Below are positions 17,004 through 26,200 of a stretch of DNA of 64,000 nucleotides, in pieces. The stretch's first letter is position 1, and the number at the start of each line of letters is the position of its first letter. The position numbers and the translations under genes are program-made. Location: contig NZ_JAJUWU010000005.1 of assembly GCF_021390325.1 (NCBI RefSeq), forward strand, positions 45,982 to 109,981, read 5' to 3'. The notes beneath the pieces are model-generated. The model had not been told where the DNA came from and did no database searches. It saw nothing but the letters and a program-made list of their open reading frames with translations. This stretch comes from Jiella avicenniae. Its GTDB lineage: Bacteria > Pseudomonadota > Alphaproteobacteria > Rhizobiales > Rhizobiaceae.

Positions 17004-17011
17004 GGAGCGTT

Positions 17012-17029
17012 GCCTCCGCTCGCGGAGGC
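17012..17029. terminator. Hairpin after the S49 peptidase gene
   Basis: GCCTCCG-CTCG-CGGAGGC forms a perfect 7-base stem 9 bases past the peptidase stop. No T-tract follows, so it may be an mRNA 3-prime stabiliser rather than a terminator. Confidence 0.35.
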
Positions 17030-17113
17030 TCCGCGGCAGTTAGGCGAAGATGCCGCAGATGGTGAATTGCCGGCATGGCGGCGAAGGCGCATAATGCTGC
17101 CGGAAGGTGTGTT

Positions 17114-17314
17114 TTGGAGATGATCGAAGCGATGCCCCAGCTCATACTCCTGGGCCTCGTCGGAGCCGCTGCCTGGCTCGGCTACAAGCAGATGGCGAAG
17201 GATGCCGAGAAGGTGTCCGAGCGCAATCGTCAGGCCGAGGCGGAGGTGCGCAACGGCGCCCAGGGCACGCTCGTGCGCGGGCCGGACGGCGTATACCGCG
17301 TCCGCAAGGACTGA
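17114..17314 (+). CDS. Small single-helix membrane protein
   Basis: 66 residues from a TTG at 17114, 6 bases after GGAAGG; ATG 17120 and ATG 17132 are alternatives. An N-terminal helix (LILLGLVGAAAWLGY) is followed by a charged cytoplasmic-type tail with KDAEKVSERNRQAEAEVR and a short GTLVRGPDGVYRVRKD end. I do not recognise a named family. The spacing (110 bases after the S49 peptidase) leaves cotranscription possible. Confidence 0.65.
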   Translation: MEMIEAMPQLILLGLVGAAAWLGYKQMAKDAEKVSERNRQAEAEVRNGAQGTLVRGPDGVYRVRKD

Positions 17315-17362
17315 CGTCCCGCGAATGCGACGGGCACCAGGCCGCCCACAGGGGCGCAACCC

Positions 17363-17390
17363 TTAGCTGCCTGCGCAAGCAGGCGGCTAA
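17363..17390. repeat. Strong intergenic hairpin with GCAA tetraloop
   Basis: TTAGC-T-GCCTGC-GCAA-GCAGGC-G-GCTAA folds as a 12-pair stem with one T-G wobble and a GNRA-type tetraloop. It lies between the small membrane protein and the alcohol dehydrogenase gene. No T-tract follows. Confidence 0.45.
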
Positions 17391-17458
17391 CAGCTTGGAA
17401 CAGACCGCTCTCCGCGAGATTGGCGAGGCACACGCTCGAATCTCACGGAGTATCCGCG

Positions 17459-18628
17459 ATGAAAGCCATCACCTGGCACGGCAAGCACGACATGCGCTGC
17501 GAAAGCGTCCCCGATCCCGAGATCGAGGACGGCCGCGACGTCATCATCAAGACCACGGCCTGCGCGATCTGCGGGTCGGATCTCCATTTCTACGACGGTT
17601 TCATGCCCGGCATGGAATCGGGCGACATCGTCGGCCACGAATTCATGGGCGAGGTGATGGAGGTCGGCCGCGACACGAAGAAGCTGAAGGTCGGCGACCG
17701 CATCGTCGTGCCGTTCACCATCGTCTGCGGCGAATGCGATCAGTGCCGGCGCGGGAACTTCTCCGTCTGCGAGCGCTCCAACCGCAATGCCGACACCGCC
17801 GCCAAGATGTTCGGCCACACGACGGCGGGCCTTTATGGCTATTCGCATCTGACCGGGGGCTATTCCGGCGGGCAGGCGGAATATGTGCGTGTTCCCTACG
17901 CCGACGTCGGCCCCGTGAAGGTCCCCGACGGCATGACCGACGAGGAGGTGCTGTTTCTCGGCGACATCCTGCCGACGGGTTGGCAGGGCGCCAAGAACTG
18001 CGACATCCAGCCGACGGACACGGTGGCGATCTGGGGCGCCGGTCCGGTCGGCCTCTTCGCCCTGCAGAGCGCGATCATCCAGGGCGCCAAGCAGGTCGTC
18101 GTCATCGACGAGGTGCCGGAGCGCCTGGCCATCGCCGAGCGGATGGGCGCGATCACCATCAATTTTCAGGAAGAGAGCACGGTCGAGCGCCTGAACGACC
18201 TCACCCAGGGCAAGGGGCCGGAATGCTGCATCGACTGCGTCGGCATGGAGGCCCATTCCGGCTACGGGATCGAGCATCTCTACGATCGCGCCAAGCAGAC
18301 GGTGATGGCCGAGACCGACCGGCCGCACGTTTTGCGCGAGATGATCTATGTCTGCAGGCCGGGCGGCACGATCTCCGTGCCGGGCGTCTATGGCGGCCTC
18401 GTCGACAAGATCCCCTTCGGCGCGGCGATGAACAAATCCCTGAGCTTCAAGATGGGCCAGACCCATGTGAACAAATGGGCCGACGACCTTCTGGTGCGTA
18501 TCCAGGAGGGCCAGTTCGACACGACCTCCTTCATCTCGCACCGAGGCACGCTGGAAGACGGGCCGGAACTCTACAAGACCTTCCGTGACAAGAAGGACGG
18601 TTGCACCAAGGTGGTGCTGCGGCCGTAA
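17459..18628 (+). CDS. Zinc-dependent alcohol dehydrogenase (MDR family)
   Basis: 389 residues. The catalytic zinc site is visible as CAICGSDLHFYDG near residue 36 and GHEFMGEV near 61. The structural zinc Cys cluster is CGECDQCRRGNFSVC near 91, and the NAD-binding motif is WGAGPVGLFA near 192. It looks like the glutathione-independent formaldehyde-dehydrogenase-like subgroup of the MDR family, with an insertion around AHSGYGIEHLYDRAKQ. The substrate is unknown. ATG 17459 is preceded by CACGGAG 8 bases upstream. A strong terminator follows. Confidence 0.9.
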   Translation: MKAITWHGKHDMRCESVPDPEIEDGRDVIIKTTACAICGSDLHFYDGFMPGMESGDIVGHEFMGEVMEVGRDTKKLKVGDRIVVPFTIVCGECDQCRRGNFSVCERSNRNADTAAKMFGHTTAGLYGYSHLTGGYSGGQAEYVRVPYADVGPVKVPDGMTDEEVLFLGDILPTGWQGAKNCDIQPTDTVAIWGAGPVGLFALQSAIIQGAKQVVVIDEVPERLAIAERMGAITINFQEESTVERLNDLTQGKGPECCIDCVGMEAHSGYGIEHLYDRAKQTVMAETDRPHVLREMIYVCRPGGTISVPGVYGGLVDKIPFGAAMNKSLSFKMGQTHVNKWADDLLVRIQEGQFDTTSFISHRGTLEDGPELYKTFRDKKDGCTKVVLRP

Positions 18629-18668
18629 CCGAGGCGGCGACGACCACGCATGGGATGATCTGGAGACG

Positions 18669-18703
18669 AAGCCGGGCGGGCCTTTCGGGCCGCCCGGCTT
18701 TTT
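18669..18703 (+). terminator. Rho-independent terminator after the alcohol dehydrogenase
   Basis: AAGCCGGGCGG (18669-18679) pairs perfectly with CCGCCCGGCTT (18690-18700), with a 10-base loop and a run of five T at 18699-18703. It lies 41 bases past the stop codon. Confidence 0.85.
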
Positions 18704-18834
18704 GTGCCTCGACGGAATGACATTCGCATTGGACGAGCGTTTTCGCGCCGGGAACCCAGAATCACGCGAAATCCGCCGAGCTAACTTCGGCTTAATGCTG
18801 CTTGCGTAATGATATATTCGTTGCGGAGGCAAAC

Positions 18835-20778
18835 GTGCTCGTTCTCAAGAAGTCCGTCGACTGGCTCACTTTTCGGTCCGTACAGCCCGGGCTCGCCGTG
18901 GCACAGTTCCGCGAGCTGCAGCGGCAGATTCCGCTCCTCTACGCTTTGCTCAGCGTGAATGCCTTGGCGGTCGCCTATACTCATCACGGCACCGCGCCCG
19001 AGTGGATGACGGTCTGGGTTCCGGCCTTGCTTCTGACGGTCAGCGTCGTTCGCCTGGTGAAATGGCTGATTTCCCCTGTGGCAAGGGTCAGCGAAGAGGA
19101 GGCGATCCGGGCTTTGAAGCGCACCACGATCCTGGGATCCGTGATCGCGGTCGCCTACATCTCGTGGTCGCTGCAGCTCAGCCGGTACGGGAACGAGCAT
19201 CAGCAAAGTCACGTCGCGATCTTCATCGCGATCACGGTCATCGGTTGCATCTTCTGTCTGATGCATCTGCCCCAGGCCGCTTTGTCGGTCACGGCCATCG
19301 TCACTCTCCCCTATCTTGCCTACTACGTCTCGCCCGACGACGCGATCTATACCGCCGTCGGCTTCAACATCCTCCTCGTCACGCTGGTGATGATCCGCGT
19401 CCTGCTCAACAGTTTCGACGGCTTCGCGATGTTGATCCGAACCCAGGTGCATACCGAGAAATTGAACCGGGAGATCACCAAGCTCGCCCATACCGACATG
19501 CTGACCGGGCTCCCGAACCGGCGCCTCTTCTTCACCGAAGCCGACCGCAGAATTGGACACTGTCGCACGGCGGGACGCGAGCTTGCCCTGGGCGTCATCG
19601 ATCTCGATCGCTTCAAGGCCGCGAACGACACGTTCGGTCACGTGGTCGGGGACGAGATTCTCGGTGCGGTCGGAGAGCGCTTGCGGGACATTTTCGTAAA
19701 CCACGACGGGCTCGTGGCGCGTCTGGGCGGTGACGAGTTCGCCTTCGTGGTCGAGGGTGACGATGCGAAGGCGCTGGCGCTCGCGGGACACGTTTGTCAG
19801 GCTCTCGCGGCACCGTTCCATCTGGAGGACATCACCGTCTCGATCGGCGCCTCCTGCGGCATCGCGACGACGCACGATGTCTTGGGGACCTCGCGCGAAC
19901 TCTACGATTGTGCCGACTACGCCCTTTACAAGACCAAGAGCGAGCGCCGCGGCTTTGCGACACTCTACTCGCCCGAGCACGAACAGCGCATCCGCTCCGA
20001 ACGAGCCGTGGAAGCGGCCCTTCAGGTGGCCGACCTCGACGAAGAGATGGAGGTCCATCTCCAGCCGATCGCCAGCATCGACGGAGGGACCGTCGCGTTC
20101 GTAGAGGCGCTCGCGCGCTGGACGAGCCCGGAACTCGGCCCGGTCGCGCCCGACGTCTTCATCCTGCTCGCCGAGCGGGCGGGCATCATGCACCGCCTGA
20201 CCCTGACGCTTCTCGGCAAGGCGCTTGCCCACCTCGAACGGCTTCCGGCGGAGGTGATGCTCTCCTTCAATCTGTCGGCGCACGACATCACCTGTCACGA
20301 GACGGTGGTCGCCATCATGTCGCTCGTGCGGCGCTCGGGCGTTCACCCGTCCCGGCTCGTCATGGAGCTGACGGAAACCGCTGTCGTCAGAGATTTCGAG
20401 GCCGCCGAGGCGTCGATGCGGCTGCTTCGCTCGCTCGGGATCAAGATCGCTCTCGACGATTTCGGCACCGGGCAGTCGAGCCTCAGCTATCTGCGCAGGC
20501 TGCCGATCGACAAGGTCAAGATCGACAGAAGCTTCGTCGCCGGCGCCGACGATGTCGAAGGGCGCGAGCTACTCTCCGCCGTCGTCGCCTTCTGCAAGTC
20601 GATGCGCATGCAATGCATCGCGGAAGGCGTGGAAGACGCCTCGCAGCTTCGCTTCCTGCAGTCGATCGACTGCGACTTCTTTCAGGGTTATCTGCTCGCC
20701 AAGCCACTGCCGATCGACGAGCTCGTCGTTCTGGTGCAGGGCAGGGGACTGCCGGACCAACGGCTGGCAAAAGCCTGA
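18835..20778 (+). CDS. Diguanylate cyclase / c-di-GMP phosphodiesterase (GGDEF-EAL)
   Basis: 647 residues from a GTG at 18835, chosen because GGAGG lies 5 bases upstream. The N-terminal ~190 residues contain five or six membrane helices. A GGDEF domain follows with DMLTGLPNRRLF and an intact LGGDEFAF near residue 298. An EAL domain has FVEALARW near 423, ELTET, the DDFGTGQSSLSYL loop, AEGVED and FFQGYLLAKP. Both active-site motifs are complete, so the protein could make and break cyclic di-GMP. The sensory input is the membrane part. The preceding terminator makes it a separate transcript. Confidence 0.93.
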   Translation: MLVLKKSVDWLTFRSVQPGLAVAQFRELQRQIPLLYALLSVNALAVAYTHHGTAPEWMTVWVPALLLTVSVVRLVKWLISPVARVSEEEAIRALKRTTILGSVIAVAYISWSLQLSRYGNEHQQSHVAIFIAITVIGCIFCLMHLPQAALSVTAIVTLPYLAYYVSPDDAIYTAVGFNILLVTLVMIRVLLNSFDGFAMLIRTQVHTEKLNREITKLAHTDMLTGLPNRRLFFTEADRRIGHCRTAGRELALGVIDLDRFKAANDTFGHVVGDEILGAVGERLRDIFVNHDGLVARLGGDEFAFVVEGDDAKALALAGHVCQALAAPFHLEDITVSIGASCGIATTHDVLGTSRELYDCADYALYKTKSERRGFATLYSPEHEQRIRSERAVEAALQVADLDEEMEVHLQPIASIDGGTVAFVEALARWTSPELGPVAPDVFILLAERAGIMHRLTLTLLGKALAHLERLPAEVMLSFNLSAHDITCHETVVAIMSLVRRSGVHPSRLVMELTETAVVRDFEAAEASMRLLRSLGIKIALDDFGTGQSSLSYLRRLPIDKVKIDRSFVAGADDVEGRELLSAVVAFCKSMRMQCIAEGVEDASQLRFLQSIDCDFFQGYLLAKPLPIDELVVLVQGRGLPDQRLAKA

Positions 20779-20940
20779 TCATGCTTCCGGCCCGGACGAT
20801 TCCTCGGCAACGATCGAACCCCCGCGGCCGCCCGCCGTCGCCTCAGCCTTGACCGGCCTCCCGCCCCCGTGGCAACTCGCGTCCGACCCCTTTTCGCCCG
20901 TCGCGTCCAGCCGCGCGGGCTCATGCCGGACCGCCCCATC

Positions 20941-21882
20941 ATGTCAGACATCGCCCCCCACATGGACCCGCGCCGCTCGTTTCAGGCGCTGATCCTGACG
21001 CTGCATCGCTACTGGGCCGACTATGGCTGCGTCGTGCTCCAGCCCTACGACATGGAGGTCGGCGCCGGCACCTTCCATCCGGCGACGACGCTGCGGGCCT
21101 TGGGTCCGCGGCCGTGGAATGCCGCATACGTCCAGCCGTCGCGGCGGCCGAAGGACGGGCGCTACGGCGAGAACCCCAACCGGCTGCAGCACTACTATCA
21201 GTATCAGGTGATCCTGAAGCCGAACCCGGCGAACCTGCAGGAGCTCTATCTCGGCTCTTTAAAGGCGATCGGCATCGACACCGGCCTGCACGACATCCGT
21301 TTCGTCGAGGACGACTGGGAGAGCCCGACGCTCGGCGCCTGGGGCCTCGGCTGGGAGTGCTGGTGCGACGGCATGGAGGTCTCGCAGTTCACCTACTTCC
21401 AGCAGGTCTGCGGCATCGAATGCGCGCCCGTCGCCGGCGAGCTGACCTACGGGCTTGAGCGTCTGGCGATGTACGTCCAGAACGTCGACAACGTCTACGA
21501 CCTCAATTTCAACGGCCGCGAGGGGGCCGAGAAAGTCTTCTATGGCGACGTCTTCCTGCAGGCCGAGCAGGAATATTCCCGCTTCAACTTCGAGATCGCC
21601 GATACGAAGATCCTGCATCAGCACTTCATCGATGCGGAAAACGAGTGCAAGGCAGTGCTGGCCTTCGGCGCCCCGGCGGAAGCCGGCGGCCTGCACAAAT
21701 GCGTCCTGCCGGCCTACGACCAGTGCATCAAGGCGTCCCACGTCTTCAACCTGCTCGACGCCCGCGGCGTCATCTCGGTGACCGAGCGCCAGAGCTACAT
21801 CCTGCGCGTCCGGAACCTCGCCAAGGCCTGCGGCGAGGCGTTTTTGCTGACGGATGCCGGTGGGGCGAACTGGAAGGGCTGA
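20941..21882 (+). CDS. glyQ: Glycine-tRNA ligase alpha subunit
   Basis: 313 residues. It has [57 protein letters not shown] and [12 protein letters not shown], all typical of the class II alpha subunit that binds ATP and glycine. I start at ATG 20941 because alphaproteobacterial GlyQ proteins begin with a similar short MTDIxxxM segment; ATG 20962 is possible. The alpha2-beta2 enzyme needs GlyS. No glyS follows here: a convergent toxin gene begins 92 bases downstream and glyS is absent from the window. Confidence 0.96.
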   Translation: MSDIAPHMDPRRSFQALILTLHRYWADYGCVVLQPYDMEVGAGTFHPATTLRALGPRPWNAAYVQPSRRPKDGRYGENPNRLQHYYQYQVILKPNPANLQELYLGSLKAIGIDTGLHDIRFVEDDWESPTLGAWGLGWECWCDGMEVSQFTYFQQVCGIECAPVAGELTYGLERLAMYVQNVDNVYDLNFNGREGAEKVFYGDVFLQAEQEYSRFNFEIADTKILHQHFIDAENECKAVLAFGAPAEAGGLHKCVLPAYDQCIKASHVFNLLDARGVISVTERQSYILRVRNLAKACGEAFLLTDAGGANWKG

Positions 21883-21974
21883 TCGTCCATTGCGACGATC
21901 GTCGCGCGGGATTTTGCCGCCTGCCGCCCAGCGCGGGAATGGCTTGAGGCCCTGGCCCGGGTGCTGCCTGACGC

Positions 21975-22403
21975 CTAGCCCGGACCCTGCACGAACGGAT
22001 CGATGACCGTGATCTCGGGAAAGCGGAAATCCCGCGTGTTCCTGGTGAGTACCACGAGGCCGTGGACTGCGGCCGTCGCGGCAATCAGGCTGTCATAGCT
22101 CTCGGTGGCTGCCTCGGCCTGCATCGCGCCGCAGAGCAGCGCCTCCGTCGCGCCGAACGGCAGTATTCGGCCGTCATAGGCAGGCAGGACGTTGCCGGCG
22201 AGCCAGCGGTCGAGGACTGCCGCCTCGTCGGGCGCGCGGCGCTTGAGCCGAAGGATGCCCCTCCGGATTTCCATGATGGTGAACGCCGACAGGAAGAAGG
22301 CACGCTGTGGCACCTCCACGAACCACCGCTGCACCAGCGGAGCGGCCCGACGCCCCTTGCGCGCTTCCGAAAGGACGTTCGTGTCGACGAGGTATGTCGT
22401 CAA
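21975..22403 (-). CDS. vapC: VapC/FitB-type PIN-domain toxin
   Basis: 142 residues of the PIN ribonuclease fold. The acidic metal-binding residues are visible: Asp in TYLVDTNVLSEAR, Glu in TIMEIRRGI, Asp in ESYDSLIAATA and Asp in RNTRDFRFPE. These toxins usually cut specific RNAs. The ATG overlaps the antitoxin stop by 4 bases, the usual order antitoxin then toxin. Target RNA cannot be read from the sequence. Confidence 0.92.
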   Translation of the reverse strand: MTTYLVDTNVLSEARKGRRAAPLVQRWFVEVPQRAFFLSAFTIMEIRRGILRLKRRAPDEAAVLDRWLAGNVLPAYDGRILPFGATEALLCGAMQAEAATESYDSLIAATAAVHGLVVLTRNTRDFRFPEITVIDPFVQGPG

Positions 22404-22651
22404 AACGTGACCTGCCGGCCAGCCGGGGCAGGGCGCTCGAAGTCGATGTCGATGCCGGAGGCGTCCTCGCTGGCGAGGAGATCGAGCATGGTGGGGCCGG
22501 CCTTCTCGCCACTCATCCGCCGAAATTCCTCGTGGGTCATCAAGACGAAGGCGGGCTTGCCCCGATCTGTGATGACGACCGGCGACACGGCGGCGGCGCG
22601 CTTTGCTGCTCCGATGTCCTGATTGAGTTCGCGCGACGAGATCGTGGTCAT
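22400..22651 (-). CDS. Phd/YefM-family antitoxin
   Basis: 83 residues. The N-terminal DNA-binding part has ISSRELNQDIGAAKRAA and PVVITDRGKPAFVLMTHEEF, the Phd/YefM signature. The C-terminal part (DLLASEDASGIDIDFERP) is the likely toxin-binding tail. AAGGAGG lies 5 bases upstream of the ATG. A perfect inverted repeat directly upstream is the probable autoregulatory operator. Confidence 0.92.
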   Translation of the reverse strand: MTTISSRELNQDIGAAKRAAAVSPVVITDRGKPAFVLMTHEEFRRMSGEKAGPTMLDLLASEDASGIDIDFERPAPAGRQVTF

Positions 22652-22662
22652 GACCGCCTCCT

Positions 22663-22690
22663 TGTAGTAACGAAAAAATAGGTTACTACA
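22663..22690. promoter_or_regulatory. Inverted-repeat operator upstream of the toxin-antitoxin operon
   Basis: TGTAGTAAC and GTTACTACA are perfect 9-base arms around a 10-base A-rich spacer. The repeat starts 12 bases upstream of the antitoxin ATG and abuts its ribosome site. Phd-family antitoxins repress their own operons at such palindromes. Confidence 0.7.
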
Positions 22691-23290
22691 TTGAGCTGGT
22701 CAAGAAGCTCAGACCCACGCGGTGGCGCCACCGGAGCTTGGAGCCCGGCAGCGTTACGGGCAAGTCCCGCTGATCTTCGTCCGAGCTCGCGATGTCGGGA
22801 AAGGGTACCATGGGCCGTAGCGCACGGGCCCTTCCGGGGAACGTCGGCGGAAAGGCTCTCGATGCTCAGATCGTAGGACGTCTCGATCGCAATAGAGCAT
22901 GATCCCGAAAAGTGGGAACCGGTTTTCGGAAAAGATCATGCGCAAACAGAAAGATGGAGCGGGACGATGAGCGAAGCTCATTTTATCTCGCTCTAGCGAA
23001 CCAGCCGCGGAAGTCGCCCCGTCCGAGCCCGGATGGAAGGCGTAGAAGGTGGCTGTCGATTGCGGTTCAGAAGGGGTTTGGAAAACGTCGGAGAAAGCGG
23101 GACGCGCGACCGAAGTGACGCGCAAGCCCTGACGGAGCGTTGACGCGTCTAAACCGCGATCGCGGAAAGCCGTCTTCTCGGTTCGCTTCGCGGTCGAGGC
23201 TTTTGCATTGGCTTCCAACGCACTAGGTTGGTGACACACAAGCGAGAGCCGTGTTCTCGCCAGCCGACGCGCTCCGCAATCGACGGGCTC
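22691..23290. other. 600-base intergenic region with a repeat element
   Basis: No credible gene is seen between the antitoxin operator and the helicase start. Open frames here are short or low in coding character. The region contains the RIME-like palindromes listed separately. Confidence 0.55.
22895..22995. repeat. RIME-like rhizobial intergenic palindromic element
   Basis: GCATGATC (22897-22904) pairs with GATCATGC (22934-22941); inside, CCGAAAA (22905-22911) pairs with TTTTCGG (22923-22929). A second palindrome follows: ATGAGC-GAA-GCTCAT at 22967-22981 within a larger GAGCGGGA/TCTCGCTC stem to 22994. The two-palindrome layout and the wording GCATGATCCCGAAAAGTGGG are familiar from dispersed repeats in rhizobial genomes. 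Confidence 0.7.
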
Positions 23291-26200
23291 ATGAACCGAC
23301 TGACAATTCCCCAGCCCTCAGCCACGGCGCGCCCCGCCGACGCCAACGTCACGGCCGTCCTCGGGCCGACGAACACCGGCAAGACCCATCTCGCCATCGA
23401 GCGGATGATCGCCCATGGCTCCGGCACCATCGGCCTGCCGCTCAGGCTCTTGGCGCGGGAAGTCTATCAGAAGGTCTGCGACCGGGTCGGCGCCGGCCAT
23501 GTGGCGCTGATCACCGGCGAGGAGAAGATCCGGCCGCCGAACGCCCGCTATTTCGTCTGCACCGTCGAAGCGATGCCGCGCAATCCCGGCACCGCCTTCG
23601 TCGCCGTCGACGAGGTGCAACTCGCCGGTGATCTCGAACGCGGCCATACCTTCACCGACCGGATCCTCACCGCCAGGGGCTTTCAGGAAACGCTGCTGCT
23701 CGGCGCCGGCACCATGCAGGGCGTCCTCTCCCGGCTGATCCCCGGCCTGTCCACCCAGACCCGGCCGCGCATGTCGAACCTCGTCTACGCCGGCTCGAAG
23801 AAGATCACCCGGCTGCCGCGGCGCTCGGCCATCGTCGCCTTCTCGGCGGAGGAGGTCTATGCGATCGCCGAGCTGATCCGCCGCCAGCGCGGCGGCGCGG
23901 CGGTCGTCCTCGGGGCGCTCTCGCCCCGCACCCGCAACGCCCAGGTCGAGCTCTACCAGGCCGGCGAGGTCGACTATCTCGTCGCCACCGACGCCATCGG
24001 CATGGGCCTCAATCTCGACGTCGATCACGTCGCCTTCGCCCAGGACTGGAAATATGACGGCTTCCAGTACCGCCAGCTGACCGCGGCCGAATACGGTCAG
24101 ATCGCCGGCCGGGCCGGCCGCCACGTGCGCGACGGCACCTTCGGCGTGACCGGCCAGGTCAATCCGCTGCCGGACGAACTCGTCGAGGCGTTGGAAGCCC
24201 ACAGCTTCGCGCCGGTGAAGGTCGTCCAGTGGCGAAGCGGCGATCTCGATTTCGCGTCCATCGACGCGCTGAAGGACAGTCTGGAGCGCCCGCCGCCGAA
24301 CGAGGCCCTGGCGAAGGCTTTGCCGGCCGTCGACCAGCGGGCGCTGGAATTCCTCGCCCGCCTGCCGGAGATCACCCGGCGGGCGCGGGGCGCAAAACGC
24401 GTCGAACTCTTGTGGGAGGCCTGCAAGCTTCCCGATTATCGGCGCATCGCGCCGGCCCAGCATGCCGAAATCATCGCCTCGATCTTCGCCGACGTCGCCG
24501 ACAACGGCCATGTGTCCGAAGACTACATGGCCGCACAGGTGCGGCGGGCCGACCGCACCGAAGGCGATCTCGACACCCTGTCCCAGCGCATCGCCGAAAT
24601 CCGCACCTGGACTTATATTTCGCACCGCCCGGACTGGCTTGCCGATCCGACACACTGGCAGGAAAAGACTCGCGACATCGAGGACCGGCTGTCCGACGCC
24701 CTGCACGACAGGTTGACGAAACGGTTCGTAGACCGCAGGACAAGCGTCTTGATGAAGCGGCTGAGAGAGAACGCGTTCATGGAAGCAGAAATCGCCAGCG
24801 ACGGTACGGTGTCGGTCGAGGGCCACGCCGTGGGCGAACTGCAGGGTTTCCGTTTCTCGCCCGACACGAAAGCCGAGGGCGCGGACGGGCGGGCCGTCCG
24901 CACGGCTGCGCAAAAGGCGCTGGCCGGCGAGTTCGAAAAGCGGGCGGAGCGCTTCGCCAATGCTCCGAACGGCGATCTGGCGCTCGGCTCCGACGGGCTG
25001 ATCCGCTGGCTCGGTGCGCCGGTCGCGACGCTGACGGGGGGCGAGGATCCGCTCAAGCCGCGAATCGTCGTGCTGGCCGACGAGCAGCTGACCGGCCCGG
25101 CGCGGGACATGGTCTCGGCCCGGCTCGAGCGATTCGTCACCTATCAGGTCTCCACCATCCTGAAGCCGCTCGCCGATCTGAAGCAGGGCGAGGGCCTCGA
25201 GGGCGTCGCCCGCGGGCTCGCCTATCGCCTCGTCGAGGAATACGGCATCCTGCAGCGCCGCGACGTCTCGGAGGAAGTGCGCGGGCTCGATCAGGCGGCG
25301 AGAGCCGCCCTGCGGCGCTGCGGCGTCCGGTTCGGCGCCTACCACATCTTCGTGCCGACGCTGATCAAGCCGGCCCCGGCCAGCCTCCTGACGCTGCTCT
25401 GGGCGATCCAGAACGACGGCCGCGACCGGCCGGGCTTCAGCGACGTGACGCATCTGCTTTCGACCGGACGGACCTCGGCCGTCGCCGATACGGCCTACGA
25501 TCCGATCTTCTACAAGCTCGCCGGCTACAGGCTGCTCGGCCGCAGGGCGGTGCGCGTCGACATTCTGGAGCGTCTCGCCGATCTCATCCGGCCGGCGCTC
25601 GGCTGGAAGCCCGGCACCGGCAAGCGCCCGGACGGCGGCTACAACGGCGCCCAGTTCCTGGTGACTCCGGCGATGATGTCGATCCTCGGCGCGACCGCCG
25701 ACGACATGGACGAGATCCTCAAGGGTCTCGGCTATCGGCCGCAGCCGATGCAGGCTGACGCCGTCGAGGCGGAGCTGTCGCGTCTCGACGAGGAAGCCGC
25801 CGCCAAGGACGCGGCCGACAAGGCCGAGGCCGCGCGCAAGGCTGCCGAAGCCGCCGCCAGCGCCGCAGCGCCGCAGCCGCCCGAGGCGTCTGGCGAGGAA
25901 GCGCCGGCGGGTGAGGCGGGCGAAGCCGTCGCCGCAGAAGCTCCCGAAGCGGGCCAGCCGGACGTCGTCGCTGCGCATGATGACGAGGCTGCCCCCGCTG
26001 CGGACCGCGCCGATCCGACGGATGGCGAAGCCCCGGCAACTTCCGGGGATGCGGCGCAACTGCCTGCGTCAGAGCCGGAGCCGGCCAGCGAAACGCCGGC
26101 CGCGACCCCCGCCGAGTATGGAGCCGGCGCCGCCGGTGAAGCCGTCGTCGAGGCTGCCGTGGCGCCGGTCGCCACGGATGCCGTCTCGGCCGGCGACGAG

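Noticed and set aside
22754..23239. 161-codon minus-strand frame in the gap after the antitoxin
   Set aside because: It runs through the RIME-like palindromes and has no family features or ribosome site.
23318..26059. 913-codon minus-strand frame opposite the helicase
   Set aside because: No motifs; the plus strand carries all helicase motifs.
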